Assembly (NCBI RefSeq): GCF_008806955.1
Contig: NZ_CP031727.1
Location: forward strand, 3,052,001 to 3,116,000
Length of the DNA: 64,000 bases
Source of the DNA: Cellvibrio sp. KY-YJ-3
Lineage (GTDB): Bacteria; Pseudomonadota; Gammaproteobacteria; Pseudomonadales; Cellvibrionaceae
Direction: 5' to 3'
The position numbers and the translations under genes were made by a program. Under the pieces are notes generated by a model. That model was not told the origin of the DNA, did not search any database, and saw only the letters and a program-made list of their open reading frames with translations. Numbering within the stretch: position 1 is the first letter of the stretch; every line of letters begins with the position of its first letter. This document shows, piece after piece, positions 8,979-18,131 of the stretch.

Positions 8979-10199
8979 ATGTTACCCATCGATACCGGCA
9001 TTAAAGTCCCGCAGGTGCAAGATAATTATCTTGACCCCAACTCGTTGAATTCCATCAAAGCGATGGGACGCGACCGGGACCCTCAGGCAATTAAAGAAGT
9101 TGCCAAAAAGTTTGAGGGTTTGCTGGTACAACAAATGCTGAAATCCATGCGCGAAGCGAATGATGTTTTTAGTGAAGGTAATTTTTTAGACAGCCAAACC
9201 ACACGTTTTCATCGCGACATGCTCGACCAACAAATGGTGATCAATTTAACCAGCGGTTCTGGTATTGGTGTGGCGGATCATTTTTATCGCCAAATGATGC
9301 AAAACTACGGCAGTGCCATGCGCCCCGAAGCGGATGTGCAAAACAACACGCTAACAAGCTTGGACGCGCTGACTCCGCGTGCAGCGAATAGCGCTGACAC
9401 TGATGCTGTTAATTCATCCAATACTGATCTGTCTGCGGGTGCACCAGCAACGTCACTGGACGATTGGATTCAAGATTTTATGCGCATGAGTGACAACGTG
9501 CAGATGAAAGCACTGGGCGCTGCAGAAGAGCAGCAACCTGTCATCCCTGCGATTAACTACGGACTTATTCCACAGTTATTGAATAAACCACAAGCGGCCA
9601 CCCTGCGTGGCGGCCAAAAAGCCAGTATTAGTGCCACCCAGGAAAATTTTGTGCTGATGCTTAAACCTCACGCCGAAAAAGCGGCAGCAGAATTACAAAT
9701 TAATCCGGATGTGTTGATTGCACAGGTTGCGCTGGAAACCGGGTGGGGCAAACACGTTATTCACGATCGTGCGGGCGAAAACAGTTTTAATCTATTCAAT
9801 ATTAAAGCGGGCAGTCAGTGGCAGGGCGATAAAGTCAATGTAAACACCCTGGAGTATCGCAATGGTATTGCTGCGCAAGAAAAATCAGATTTCCGTAAAT
9901 ACAATGATTACGCGGAGAGCTTTTCAGATTATGTGCGCCTAATGAAAAATAATCCGCGCTACGAAAAAGTATTGGCAACGGGCACAAATTCATCGGCTTA
10001 TGCTGAGGCGTTACAGTCCGCCGGTTATGCGACCGACCCTTATTACGCGAAAAAAATTAAAAGTTTATTGAATAGTGATGCTATTAAATCACTGGATATT
10101 TCTGCTGCTGCAAAAGACCTACAAGCCGGTGTTTTGCAAACGAGCGCCCAGTCAGTTCTCTCTCTGGCGGCTACTACCGCCCGCCACTTAGCGGAGTAA
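8979..10199 (+). CDS. flgJ: Peptidoglycan hydrolase / rod cap FlgJ
   Basis: FlgJ caps the growing rod and locally digests peptidoglycan. It has 406 residues in the dual-domain form: an N-terminal rod-binding domain (about 35-110, FEGLLVQQMLKSMREAN) and a C-terminal glucosaminidase domain (about 225-385). The catalytic glutamate is probably E253 in QVALETGWG. The Ser/Thr/Ala-rich linker (about 115-165) is low complexity. The start codon abuts the flgI stop, and flgK starts five bases after the flgJ stop. Confidence 0.96.
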   Translation: MLPIDTGIKVPQVQDNYLDPNSLNSIKAMGRDRDPQAIKEVAKKFEGLLVQQMLKSMREANDVFSEGNFLDSQTTRFHRDMLDQQMVINLTSGSGIGVADHFYRQMMQNYGSAMRPEADVQNNTLTSLDALTPRAANSADTDAVNSSNTDLSAGAPATSLDDWIQDFMRMSDNVQMKALGAAEEQQPVIPAINYGLIPQLLNKPQAATLRGGQKASISATQENFVLMLKPHAEKAAAELQINPDVLIAQVALETGWGKHVIHDRAGENSFNLFNIKAGSQWQGDKVNVNTLEYRNGIAAQEKSDFRKYNDYAESFSDYVRLMKNNPRYEKVLATGTNSSAYAEALQSAGYATDPYYAKKIKSLLNSDAIKSLDISAAAKDLQAGVLQTSAQSVLSLAATTARHLAE

Positions 10200-10203
10200 T
10201 GCT

Positions 10204-12969
10204 ATGTCCGGTATTCTTTCCAATGCCATTTCCGGGCTGCAGGCCAGTCAAAATGCTTTGCGTACCGCAGGCCATAATATTTCCAATGCCAATACCCAAG
10301 GGTACTCGCGGCAGGAAGTGAATTATGTGACGCGCCCTGAGCAAATTGCAGGTGGCGCAGGTTACATCGGCTCTGGCGTTACCACAGCATCCATTGAGCG
10401 CGTGGTGAACGAATTTGTCACAACACAATTGCGTTCCGATACTTCTACTTATAATCAGTTAAATAAATACAGTTTAAATATTAGCAAAGTCGATAAATTG
10501 TTTGCCGAGGCAAGCACTGGTCTGTCTGGTTCATTGCAGAGTTTTTTTGCTGCATTACAGAACGGCGCTAATGACCCGGCATCTACGCCGGCGCGGCAGT
10601 TAATTATTACCGAGGCACAAAGCCTGAGTAGCCGTTTTAATAATCTTTATCAGCGAATGGCGGATATTGAAAAGAGTGTGAATGGTGAAGTTCGCACCGT
10701 TACCTCGCAGATCAATTCATTGGCAACGTCTATTGCTGAATTAAACCAATCCATTGGTGAAGCGGTGGCGTCTGGTGGTGGCAATCAACCCAATGATTTA
10801 TTGGACAAGCGCGATGAAACTTTGCGCCAACTTGCAGAATTGGTGTCTATTCAGGTGGTAAAAGAATCCACCGGTGATTTAAATGTGTTTATCGGTAATG
10901 GCCAGCCATTGGTTCTGGGGGCTAGCTCAAGCTCATTCAGTGTGACCAATGACGGTCAGATACAATTGCGGGCTAACAGCGCGGTCATTGATATTACCGA
11001 GCAGGTTTCGGGTGGCCAAATTGGTGGCCTATTAAGTTTTCGCGATGAAGTATTGTCCCCGTCCATGAATGAACTGGGGCGAATTGCGATTTCAATGTCA
11101 GAAGAATTTAATAATTTGCAACAACAAGGTCTTGATCTGGATAACGATTACGGCCAAAAAATGTTTGTCGATATTAATGACCCCGTGAATGCGGTTAACC
11201 GGGTAAAACACAGCAGCGGCAATCAGCAGCCCTATGATCGGCAATTAAATGTAACTATCACCGATACTAATCAGTTAACCGCCAGTGATTATCGTTTTGA
11301 TATTGTGCCTGGTACGACCAATTATGTTGTTACTCGTCTTGCGGATGATCAGGTGGTCAAACAAGGTGGTTTATCTGGCGCTTATCCATTTAGCATTGAG
11401 TTTGATGGCGTAAGCCTCAATTTAACCAGTGGCTCATTTCAAGGTGGCGATTCTTTTTTAGTGCAGCCAACCCGTAACGGTTCGCAGGATATAAAAGCAT
11501 TATTGCAGCGCCCAGAGGATTTAGCCTTTGCGTCGCCTATTCGCACCGGTAGCGCCAGTAGCAACACCGGTAGCGGCATTGTTAGCAGCGGTCAGGTATT
11601 AAGTGTTGTCGATACAAACGGCAATATTTTGCCTGCCTTTGCCAACCCCGGCCAATTATCGCCGCCAATTATTATTCGCTTCACGTCGGACACCACTTAC
11701 GATGTATTGGATAACTCTGACCCTGCAAATCCAAAACATTTGAATCCGGCCATGCAGGATCAAGTGTTTGTACCCGGCACAACCAACAATATATTTTCGA
11801 GTGATCCGGGCGAAACCAGAATTGTAGGTGCTGGTGATCGCCTTGGTTTACCGGCAGATCGCAGCCCGCAAACTGTTGCAATAGGTGCTCCCGCACAAGG
11901 CAATGGTTATTTAGCGGAGCGGTTGAATTTTACGTTTACTGATCCACAAACCGGTTCCGTGACAGCGCGCAGTATAATTACCCAGTCGGGTGCATCAGCT
12001 ATGCAGACGGCGGCGCAATTAAGCGCTTTACCCGGCGTCACTGCAAATGCTTACACCACGGCGACAATTACCGGTATTAATGTTGCACCCGGTGATTTTG
12101 CAGTACCTATGCAGTTGCGTATTAATGGTGAAGCGATAATTCAAGATGATGGCGCATTACCAACGCCCGCATTTTTAAGTACCGTGCCTGATCCGAATCT
12201 CAGTGAAGCGGATTTCAATGATTACCTTGCCGAGCAAATTAACGCCAATCCCAATTTAAATGCGCTGGGAATTCGCGCGCAAAGTTCTACCAATCCGCTA
12301 ACTGGCGCACCTGAGCTGAGGTTGTTTGCGGCGTCCGGTGTGGATCTGGATATTCGTTTTTCAGCGGCAAGCGCAACCAGTAGCATTCAGGTTAATGACA
12401 GTTCGGGCAATCCTAATCAGACATTAACCAGTGCCGGTGTAGGGCAGGAGAGTGCAATTACTGTGGGTGGCAGAATTGATGTCACGCTTGCGTCTGGCAT
12501 TGAAATGTCCCCTTCTATTTCAAGTAGTCCTTTGTTTGGTGACAGTAGCTCTGCCACATTTGTACAGTCATCGTTCCTGGGTTATCAAGTGACGCTTACC
12601 GGGCAACCTAAAGCTGGCGATGTTTTTACTGTGGGTTTTAACACCGACGGTAAAAATGATAACCGCAACGCGTTGGCGATGGTGGCAATGGAAACAAAAT
12701 CCACTATGCAAAACGGTAGCCTTAGTTTCGCGGAAGGTTATGGCAAATTAGTGGAGGAGGTCGGCACCAAAAGCAGTCTTGCTAAAATTAACACCGAAGC
12801 CAGCATTAGTTTGTTAGAACAAAGCCAAACGATGCGCGATAGTATTTCCGGTGTAAACCTGGATGAAGAAGCTGCGGATTTAATTCGGTTTCAACAACTT
12901 TATGGTGCGAATGCGCAGGTAATTTCGGTCGCTCGCGAGTTGTTTGATACCTTGTTGAATGCCCTTTAA
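10204..12969 (+). CDS. flgK: Hook-filament junction protein FlgK (HAP1, enlarged)
   Basis: FlgK is the first junction protein between hook and filament. The N-terminus (LRTAGHNISNANTQGYSRQEV) and C-terminus (SGVNLDEEAADLIRFQQLYGANAQVI) are typical. The protein has 921 residues; E. coli FlgK has 547 and P. aeruginosa about 680. The extra sequence falls in the middle (about 300-800), which in known structures carries surface domains. It is immediately downstream of flgJ and probably in the same transcript. Confidence 0.96.
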   Translation: MSGILSNAISGLQASQNALRTAGHNISNANTQGYSRQEVNYVTRPEQIAGGAGYIGSGVTTASIERVVNEFVTTQLRSDTSTYNQLNKYSLNISKVDKLFAEASTGLSGSLQSFFAALQNGANDPASTPARQLIITEAQSLSSRFNNLYQRMADIEKSVNGEVRTVTSQINSLATSIAELNQSIGEAVASGGGNQPNDLLDKRDETLRQLAELVSIQVVKESTGDLNVFIGNGQPLVLGASSSSFSVTNDGQIQLRANSAVIDITEQVSGGQIGGLLSFRDEVLSPSMNELGRIAISMSEEFNNLQQQGLDLDNDYGQKMFVDINDPVNAVNRVKHSSGNQQPYDRQLNVTITDTNQLTASDYRFDIVPGTTNYVVTRLADDQVVKQGGLSGAYPFSIEFDGVSLNLTSGSFQGGDSFLVQPTRNGSQDIKALLQRPEDLAFASPIRTGSASSNTGSGIVSSGQVLSVVDTNGNILPAFANPGQLSPPIIIRFTSDTTYDVLDNSDPANPKHLNPAMQDQVFVPGTTNNIFSSDPGETRIVGAGDRLGLPADRSPQTVAIGAPAQGNGYLAERLNFTFTDPQTGSVTARSIITQSGASAMQTAAQLSALPGVTANAYTTATITGINVAPGDFAVPMQLRINGEAIIQDDGALPTPAFLSTVPDPNLSEADFNDYLAEQINANPNLNALGIRAQSSTNPLTGAPELRLFAASGVDLDIRFSAASATSSIQVNDSSGNPNQTLTSAGVGQESAITVGGRIDVTLASGIEMSPSISSSPLFGDSSSATFVQSSFLGYQVTLTGQPKAGDVFTVGFNTDGKNDNRNALAMVAMETKSTMQNGSLSFAEGYGKLVEEVGTKSSLAKINTEASISLLEQSQTMRDSISGVNLDEEAADLIRFQQLYGANAQVISVARELFDTLLNAL

Positions 12970-13072
12970 AAAAAGGGCCCTGTGAATGCAGGTATTCACA
13001 AAAGCAAAAAGTTGGATTGATTTGTGCATTGCCAATGATAAGCGGCAAAAATTGTAAGCACAGGGTATTGGT

Positions 13073-14650
13073 ATGCGTATATCTACTTCGCAAATTTACA
13101 ACATAGCAACACTCGGCATGGGACAGGCGCAATCGGCTGTCACTAAAACCCAGGAGCAAATGGCTACGGGTAAACGAGTGTTGTCTCCTGCGGATGATCC
13201 GGTAGCGGCGACTACTATTCTAAAATTAAATCAGGAATTGGCGCGTACCGAACAATACAAAAAAAATATCGACGTGGCCGATAATAGTTTGAGCTTGGAA
13301 GATTCAACCTTGCAAACAGTTGTAGAACTAATGCAACAAATGAATGTGCTGGCGGTTAAAGCCGGTAACACGGCGGTATTGACCGCTGCCGATTACAAAT
13401 CCATTGCGGCCGAAGTGGACACGCGAATTAGTGAGTTAATGAACTTGCAAAATACGCGCAATGCTTCTGGTCAGTACATTTTTGCGGGCTATCAAGGCGA
13501 TACTCAACCCTTCATTAATAAAGGCGGCGGCAATTTTGAATACCTGGGCGATGAAGGCCAGTTATTTCTGCAGGCCTCTGCTTCTGTCAGTGTGGCAGTG
13601 AGTGACTCGGGCAAAAAAGTATTTGTAGATATTCCCAGTGATCACAATACGGTAAACACTTCTGCCAGTAGCAGCAATCGCGCACTGCCTGCATCAGTAG
13701 TCAGTGTGGGTCAAATTGTCGATCAGGAATTGTTTGACAGTTTTTATCCCGAAGACATGGTTATTGCATTTAATGCCAACTCTGCGGTTGTTCCTAATGG
13801 TCCTAATTACACCGTTACTGAACGCAGCACTGGCAAAGTGCTGGTGGCGAATGCGCCTTACGTTTCCGGCGAAGAAATTAATGTGATGGGTGTGAGCCTC
13901 AGTATTTCCGGTTCACCAGTTGCTCCTACACCCGCCAGCTTGCCATTTAACTTTGATGCGGCTGCAGCGCCAATCGATTTTTCTGCCAACCCTACAACCT
14001 TAAAGATTTCTGTCGGTGGCAGGTCAGAAACTCTGGAATTTAACAGCTTGCCCGTCGTAAATAATGCGGCAGATTTTGCCGCTATGTTAAATGCAGCGCC
14101 CAATGCCGCTAAATTGGCGAACCTTGGTTTAACGGCCAGTGCGACAGGGTTCGTGTCGGCTAATGGTATGAACATTAGTGTGCAAGGTGGTAATCCTGCA
14201 CTGCAAAGTGCGACAGGCCTGACAACCATGGCGGGCGTGGTTTCAACCAACGGTAAAGCGGGCGATTCTTTTCTTGTTGAATCTACCGATAAGCAAGGTT
14301 TGCTTACAACGCTTTCACGTTTCAGTGAGGCTATGAAAAGTGTAAAAGACACGCCCGAAAGCAAAGCATTGCTGAGTGATTTGGTTGCCAAAACCTTGAG
14401 TAACCTGACTAACTCTATTACCAATGTTGTTTCAGTGCAGGGTGAAGTGGGGGCTCGTCAGAACACCCTGGAAAGTTCGCGTGATTTGAATTTGGATGTA
14501 AATTTGTTTGTTCAGCAAGAACTAAAAAGTGTACAGGATCTGGATTACGCAGAAGCCTCAATTCGTTTATCGATGGAAACTCTGGTGCTTAATGCTTCGC
14601 AGCAGAGTTTTACCAAAATTAGCCAGCTGAGTTTGTTTAATTACCTGTAG
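13073..14650 (+). CDS. flgL: Hook-filament junction protein FlgL (HAP3, enlarged)
   Basis: FlgL is the second junction protein, on which the filament is laid down. It has 525 residues compared with 317 in E. coli and about 440 in Pseudomonas. The N-terminal flagellin-like helix (TQEQMATGKRVLSPADDPVA, about 24-43) and the C-terminal helix (LDYAEASIRLSMETLVLNASQQSF) are conserved. An inserted region (about 200-420) accounts for the excess. The gap to flgK is 103 bases, with no convincing promoter in it. Confidence 0.94.
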   Translation: MRISTSQIYNIATLGMGQAQSAVTKTQEQMATGKRVLSPADDPVAATTILKLNQELARTEQYKKNIDVADNSLSLEDSTLQTVVELMQQMNVLAVKAGNTAVLTAADYKSIAAEVDTRISELMNLQNTRNASGQYIFAGYQGDTQPFINKGGGNFEYLGDEGQLFLQASASVSVAVSDSGKKVFVDIPSDHNTVNTSASSSNRALPASVVSVGQIVDQELFDSFYPEDMVIAFNANSAVVPNGPNYTVTERSTGKVLVANAPYVSGEEINVMGVSLSISGSPVAPTPASLPFNFDAAAAPIDFSANPTTLKISVGGRSETLEFNSLPVVNNAADFAAMLNAAPNAAKLANLGLTASATGFVSANGMNISVQGGNPALQSATGLTTMAGVVSTNGKAGDSFLVESTDKQGLLTTLSRFSEAMKSVKDTPESKALLSDLVAKTLSNLTNSITNVVSVQGEVGARQNTLESSRDLNLDVNLFVQQELKSVQDLDYAEASIRLSMETLVLNASQQSFTKISQLSLFNYL

Positions 14651-14686
14651 CGCAAGTGTTATGGTTTTATGCGGTTTTTAAACATT

Positions 14687-14763
14687 TGTCGGAAGTCGCT
14701 GCGCTCTTCCAACCTACAAACATTTCAAATACGTGGGTTGGAAGAGCGCAGCGACTTCCGACA
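14687..14763. repeat. Perfect 28-bp inverted repeat (MITE/REP-like)
   Basis: Arms at 14687-14714 and 14736-14763 are perfect reverse complements across 28 bases, extendable to 31 with one G:U pair in RNA, around a short A/T-rich loop. No coding function is visible. There is no T-run, so it is not a classical terminator, although it could still end the flgL transcript. A short open frame across it (14656-14865) is considered spurious. Confidence 0.85.
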
Positions 14764-14830
14764 CACGAATCATCCGTTTTCCGACACACCAATCATCTGC
14801 TTTCCAGCACCCATCTCAATCATCCCTCTT
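14756..14830. repeat. Degenerate ~23-bp tandem repeats
   Basis: Three head-to-tail units begin at 14756, 14779 and about 14802. Each starts TTCC(G/A), carries CACAC/CACCC and ends AATCATC. The first two units match at almost every position and the third is degenerate. They start inside the right arm of the preceding inverted repeat, so they may have formed by local duplication of its end. Confidence 0.65.
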
Positions 14831-14935
14831 TAATGTTTTCCAACCACCCATTTAAATTTTGCTAATCTTTGTAGATGGCGTTAGGCTTCGCTTATTAAAC
14901 CAACTTATTGTATTCCCTAGGTAAAGAGCTGTTTT

Positions 14936-15262
14936 ATGGATATTGAGACCTTGTTAGATCCTCTCTCTCGCGCACTCAGCCAGTCCCAAGCACTGCTGTC
15001 ATTGGCAGAGGCGGGCGATTGGGATTCCTTTGAGACATTGGTGCAGCAGCGCCAGCAGGGTTTGTTATCAATTAATGATGCTGAATACTTGCAGTCGCTG
15101 GCGCAGGCGGATTTGGAACCTCAAGCCGCACGCATGATTGAAGAAATCCAGACTATTAATAAGCGTTTATCCGAGCTGGCTGAAATTAGTCGTGAGCAAG
15201 TGGCGTCAGAATTGCGTCAAACTAATCGCGCCATGAAGGCAATCGATGCTTATGGTCGTTAA
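14936..15262 (+). CDS. FliT-like flagellar export chaperone (putative)
   Basis: A 108-residue, acidic, all-helical cytoplasmic protein. Residues 15-60 (SQALLSLAEAGDWDSFETLVQQRQ) fit the FliT pattern of a helix containing 'gdWd.f..l..qRq.ll', and residues 75-105 form a second long helix. FliT proteins bind the filament cap FliD and hold it for export. The location between flgL and the flagellin genes supports a flagellar role, but fliT normally follows fliD/fliS. A FlgN-like chaperone for FlgK/FlgL is an alternative. No clear sigma-54 or sigma-28 site precedes it. Confidence 0.55.
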   Translation: MDIETLLDPLSRALSQSQALLSLAEAGDWDSFETLVQQRQQGLLSINDAEYLQSLAQADLEPQAARMIEEIQTINKRLSELAEISREQVASELRQTNRAMKAIDAYGR

Positions 15263-15351
15263 TTTGACGTTTTTCTGCTTTTATATAACCTTCCGCAATA
15301 AATTCTGTTAATTACCGCTGTAAATATTTTGTTTAAGCCATAAAAAAAGAT

Positions 15352-15378
15352 TAAAGCAACTCCAGGATGTGTCGATAA
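15352..15378 (+). promoter_or_regulatory. Sigma-28 (FliA) promoter of the first flagellin
   Basis: TAAAG at 15352 and GTCGATAA at 15371-15378, with the exact 15 bases between TAAA and the -10 octamer. This matches the FliA consensus (TAAA ... GCCGATAA) with one mismatch. It leaves a leader of roughly 90 bases. Confidence 0.85.
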
Positions 15379-15413
15379 CCTTGTTAGAAGTGCTGATTAG
15401 TAAGTTTGTCTCA

Positions 15414-15435
15414 GGCTTCATCAACAGACTTGTTA
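15414..15435 (+). promoter_or_regulatory. Leader element shared by the two flagellin mRNAs
   Basis: GGCTTCATCA plus 12 further bases match 17 of 22 positions of 18065-18086 upstream of the second flagellin, at nearly the same distance from the ATG (44 and 46 bases). The DNA between the elements and the starts has diverged, so this may be a retained post-transcriptional signal or simply a relic of the gene duplication. Confidence 0.5.
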
Positions 15436-15478
15436 TCGCAGTGATACTGCACACAGACATTAATCCAGGAGATTAATC

Positions 15479-17242
15479 ATGGCTTTAGTAATTAACAGCA
15501 ATATCGCCTCCATCAATGCGCAACGTCAATTGATGAACTCAGGCAACGCACTTGATCGCGCTACCGAACGTTTGTCCTCTGGTAACCGTATCAACTCCGC
15601 AAAAGACGACGCCGCTGGTTTGGCGATCGGTAACCGTATGACCTCTCAGGTTCGTGGTCTGGACCAAGCCATCCGTAACGCTAACGATGGTGTATCCATG
15701 ATTCAAACCGCAGAAGGTGCTCTGCAAGAATCTACCAACATCCTGCAACGTATGCGTGAGCTGTCGGTTCAGTCTGCGAACGGTATTTACAACGATGCTG
15801 ACCGTCAAACCCTGAACGCCGAAGCACAACAATTGAAGTCAGAATTGGATCGTATCGCCGATACCACTTCGTTCAACGGTAAAGCTCTGCTGGATGGTTC
15901 TTTGGGTAGCACCAGTTTGCAAGTAGGTGCATTATCTAACCAAACTATCGACGTAAAAATTGGTACCTTCAACACCAACTCACTGGGCGGTAGTGCTGGT
16001 GATGTAGTGGGTGAATCTGCAACTGGCCTGGCTGCATTGTCAGCGTTTACCGGCGCAGATGCCGATACCACTTTATATGTCAATGATGTTGCCCTGAGCA
16101 GTTTGGCTGACGCCGCTGCAGGTTCTACATTGAACGAAAAAATTGCCAGTATTAATGCTGACTTGGAAGGAAAAGGTGCTGTGGCGTCGGCACTTGTTTC
16201 TTCAGAAGGTAATGATATTGGTGATGGTGTGCTGGTTGCTGGCACCGATACTTTGACCCTTACTGTAGTGGATGGCGACGGTAATAACCAAGCTTATATC
16301 CTGACTGGCACTACTAACATGGATGAGCTGGTTGCAAAAATTAATAGCGATACTGGTGTTAGTGCAAGTTTGACCGATGATGGCAATTTGGTGCTGAGCC
16401 AAGAGGGTGTTGTTTCCATTACGGTTACTGGTACAGGTAATGGTCTTGCTGCAGCCGGTTTTGATGGCGCTGAGACTGATGAAAACTTCCGTTTGGTATT
16501 CACTGACACTAGCGTTGGTGGTACTGGGGTAAAAATTGAAGGAGCTGACGATGCTGCTGCATCAGCGGCGATGATGACCAACGTTGCTGCACTGGGTCTG
16601 GATATCTCTGATGACTTGGGTAACCTGCAAGGCGCCACTATTACAAACTTTGCCTCTAGCTTGAATGCCGGTGATTTGATTATTAACGGTGTTGAAATTG
16701 GTGAAGTAGATGCAGGTGCTGATGCCACTGAGAAACGTGACAATTTGATTGAGGCTATTAACAAAGTCAGCAGCGAGACAGGTGTGGTTGCTTTTGCCGG
16801 TGATGCCACAGACTCGATCGCATTGGCATCAACCAGCGGTGAAGTAAGTGTTAAGTATGGTGATAATGCCGCCGCTACCATGTATGCCCAAACTGGTATT
16901 CAAGAGCGTAATGCCGCTGAAGGTGCTGGTTCTGTAGCTAGCGTTGATATTTCAACCCAAGCTGGTGCTCAGAAAGCAATTGGTATTATCGACAAAGCGA
17001 TTGACCAAGTAAGTAGTACCCGTGCAGACCTCGGTGCGATTAACAACCGTTTGGACTTCACCGTATCAAACCTGGCGAACATCTCTGAGAAAACTTCTGC
17101 TGCTCGTTCACGTATCAACGATGCTGACTTTGCCGCAGAAACTGCAAACCTCAGCCGTTCACAAGTATTGCAACAAGCGGCGACTGCGATGTTGGCTCAG
17201 TCTAATGCACGTCCACAACAAGTACTGTCACTGTTGAGATAA
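15479..17242 (+). CDS. fliC: Flagellin FliC (copy 1)
   Basis: Filament subunit, 587 residues; typical polar flagellins have about 280-490. The N-terminal D0/D1 region (1-140, with [28 protein letters not shown]) and C-terminal D1/D0 region (about 495-587, ending [10 protein letters not shown]... form) are canonical. The middle (about 165-480) is variable, Ala/Gly/Thr/Asp-rich, and contains flagellin_IN-like [11 protein letters not shown] segments. AGGAG lies eight bases before the ATG. The gene follows a sigma-28 promoter, and a perfect hairpin separates it from flaG. It is paralogous to the copy at 18132. Confidence 0.97.
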   Translation: MALVINSNIASINAQRQLMNSGNALDRATERLSSGNRINSAKDDAAGLAIGNRMTSQVRGLDQAIRNANDGVSMIQTAEGALQESTNILQRMRELSVQSANGIYNDADRQTLNAEAQQLKSELDRIADTTSFNGKALLDGSLGSTSLQVGALSNQTIDVKIGTFNTNSLGGSAGDVVGESATGLAALSAFTGADADTTLYVNDVALSSLADAAAGSTLNEKIASINADLEGKGAVASALVSSEGNDIGDGVLVAGTDTLTLTVVDGDGNNQAYILTGTTNMDELVAKINSDTGVSASLTDDGNLVLSQEGVVSITVTGTGNGLAAAGFDGAETDENFRLVFTDTSVGGTGVKIEGADDAAASAAMMTNVAALGLDISDDLGNLQGATITNFASSLNAGDLIINGVEIGEVDAGADATEKRDNLIEAINKVSSETGVVAFAGDATDSIALASTSGEVSVKYGDNAAATMYAQTGIQERNAAEGAGSVASVDISTQAGAQKAIGIIDKAIDQVSSTRADLGAINNRLDFTVSNLANISEKTSAARSRINDADFAAETANLSRSQVLQQAATAMLAQSNARPQQVLSLLR

Positions 17243-17253
17243 GGTGGTAGCTT

Positions 17254-17287
17254 CCTTCAAAGTTAGCCCTCTGGCTAACTTTGAAGG
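17254..17287 (+). promoter_or_regulatory. Perfect 15-bp hairpin between fliC1 and flaG
   Basis: CCTTCAAAGTTAGCC, CTCT, GGCTAACTTTGAAGG. No T-run follows, so it is more likely a partial terminator, RNA processing site or 3'-end stabiliser that sets flagellin above FlaG than a full terminator. Confidence 0.75.
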
Positions 17288-17307
17288 TGTGTTCTAGTGA
17301 GGACTTT

Positions 17308-17700
17308 ATGATGAATGAAATCACTAAAATCGCAGCGGGACCGGCACCGGTGAAACCAGTGCCGGCTTCGTCGTTGGCGGGCACTGTGCAAGGTCAAAAA
17401 ACCGGCAATGATTTGCCGCCGGTTGCCGAAGCGGCAAAACCTGTAACCACTGAAACCGTCAATTCCCAAGCGGTACAAGAGAAAGTGCAGGCCGCCGTTG
17501 CGCAGATGAACGAGTATATTCAGTCCACCCAACGTGACTTGAATTTTACTTACGACCCTGGTTCAGGTGAAACGGTTGTGAAAGTATTGGACAGGAGTAC
17601 GCAAGAAGTTATTCGTCAAATTCCCGATGAAATATTTCTGCGTTTGGCACAGCAACTCACACCCGATGAGCCAGTTAGCCTGATTAGCGCGCAGGCTTAA
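17308..17700 (+). CDS. flaG: Flagellar protein FlaG
   Basis: FlaG influences filament length in polar flagellates. The protein has 130 residues. The C-terminal FlaG domain (about 65-125) is clear: QMNEYIQSTQRDLNFTYDPG, then VVKVLDRSTQEVIRQIPDEIF. The N-terminal half is Pro/Ala/Thr-rich and probably disordered. ATG 17308 (or the next codon, 17311) is preferred because GTGAGG lies just ahead; an upstream TTG frame extension would run into the hairpin. A strong terminator follows. Confidence 0.9.
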   Translation: MMNEITKIAAGPAPVKPVPASSLAGTVQGQKTGNDLPPVAEAAKPVTTETVNSQAVQEKVQAAVAQMNEYIQSTQRDLNFTYDPGSGETVVKVLDRSTQEVIRQIPDEIFLRLAQQLTPDEPVSLISAQA

Positions 17701-17760
17701 AAACGCTTTTAAATCATTGATTTATGGCTTTTTAAGCGATTTTGGAAATATTGTGTTTTA

Positions 17761-17793
17761 AAAAAAGAGCAGCATTCGCTGCTCTTTTTTTTT
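17761..17793 (+). terminator. Terminator after flaG
   Basis: AAAGAGCAGC, ATTC, GCTGCTCTTT followed by a run of T. Confidence 0.93.
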
Positions 17794-18131
17794 GAGGTTT
17801 TTTTTGAATATTTTTTCCGCAATTATTATTTTTTAGTCGTTTTTTTATCCAGCACACTACCTAAAAAATGTTGTTTCCCTCGCTTGAATAATTGTTCCCG
17901 CCGAGGCTGTTTTTTATGGCCTAAAGCGCTTGATTTTTTTCTTGGCATAGTCTGTGCAAAAGCCCACTTAGGCGACCCGTATAGAAATCCTGTTGGTATC
18001 CATTTCTTACCAGTCTTGCCACGAAGTTCTCACAAACTGAGCAATTTATTTGCCGCTGTTTCTGGGCTTCATCAGTCGGCTTGTCACAGCACACGCAACT
18101 GTGAACAGGAACAATCATTAGGAGATTTATT
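17794..18131 (+). other. Long leader/promoter region of the second flagellin
   Basis: No gene is seen here. It holds a sigma-54-like site at 17943, a weak sigma-28-like site (CAAA at 18033, 15 bases, GCCGCTGT at 18052-18059, five of eight -10 matches), and the leader element at 18065-18086 shared with the first flagellin. Confidence 0.6.
17943..17958 (+). promoter_or_regulatory. Sigma-54-like promoter of the second flagellin
   Basis: TGGCATA, GTCT, GTGCA: correct GG/GC spacing and a -24 element identical to that of the flgB promoter. The -12 is GTGC rather than TTGC. It would give a leader of about 160 bases. Confidence 0.65.

Noticed and set aside
13013-13027. Possible sigma-54 site before flgL (TGGATTG ... 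GTGC)
   Set aside because: The -24 lacks the conserved C and the -12 is off consensus; spacing alone is not enough.
14656-14865. 69-codon open frame after flgL
   Set aside because: It lies in inverted and tandem repeats, has no ribosome site and no protein-like composition.
16294-16881. 195-codon minus-strand frame inside flagellin 1 (similar ones in flgL and flagellin 2)
   Set aside because: Caused by low-complexity Ala/Thr/Ser codons on the coding strand; not credible as genes.
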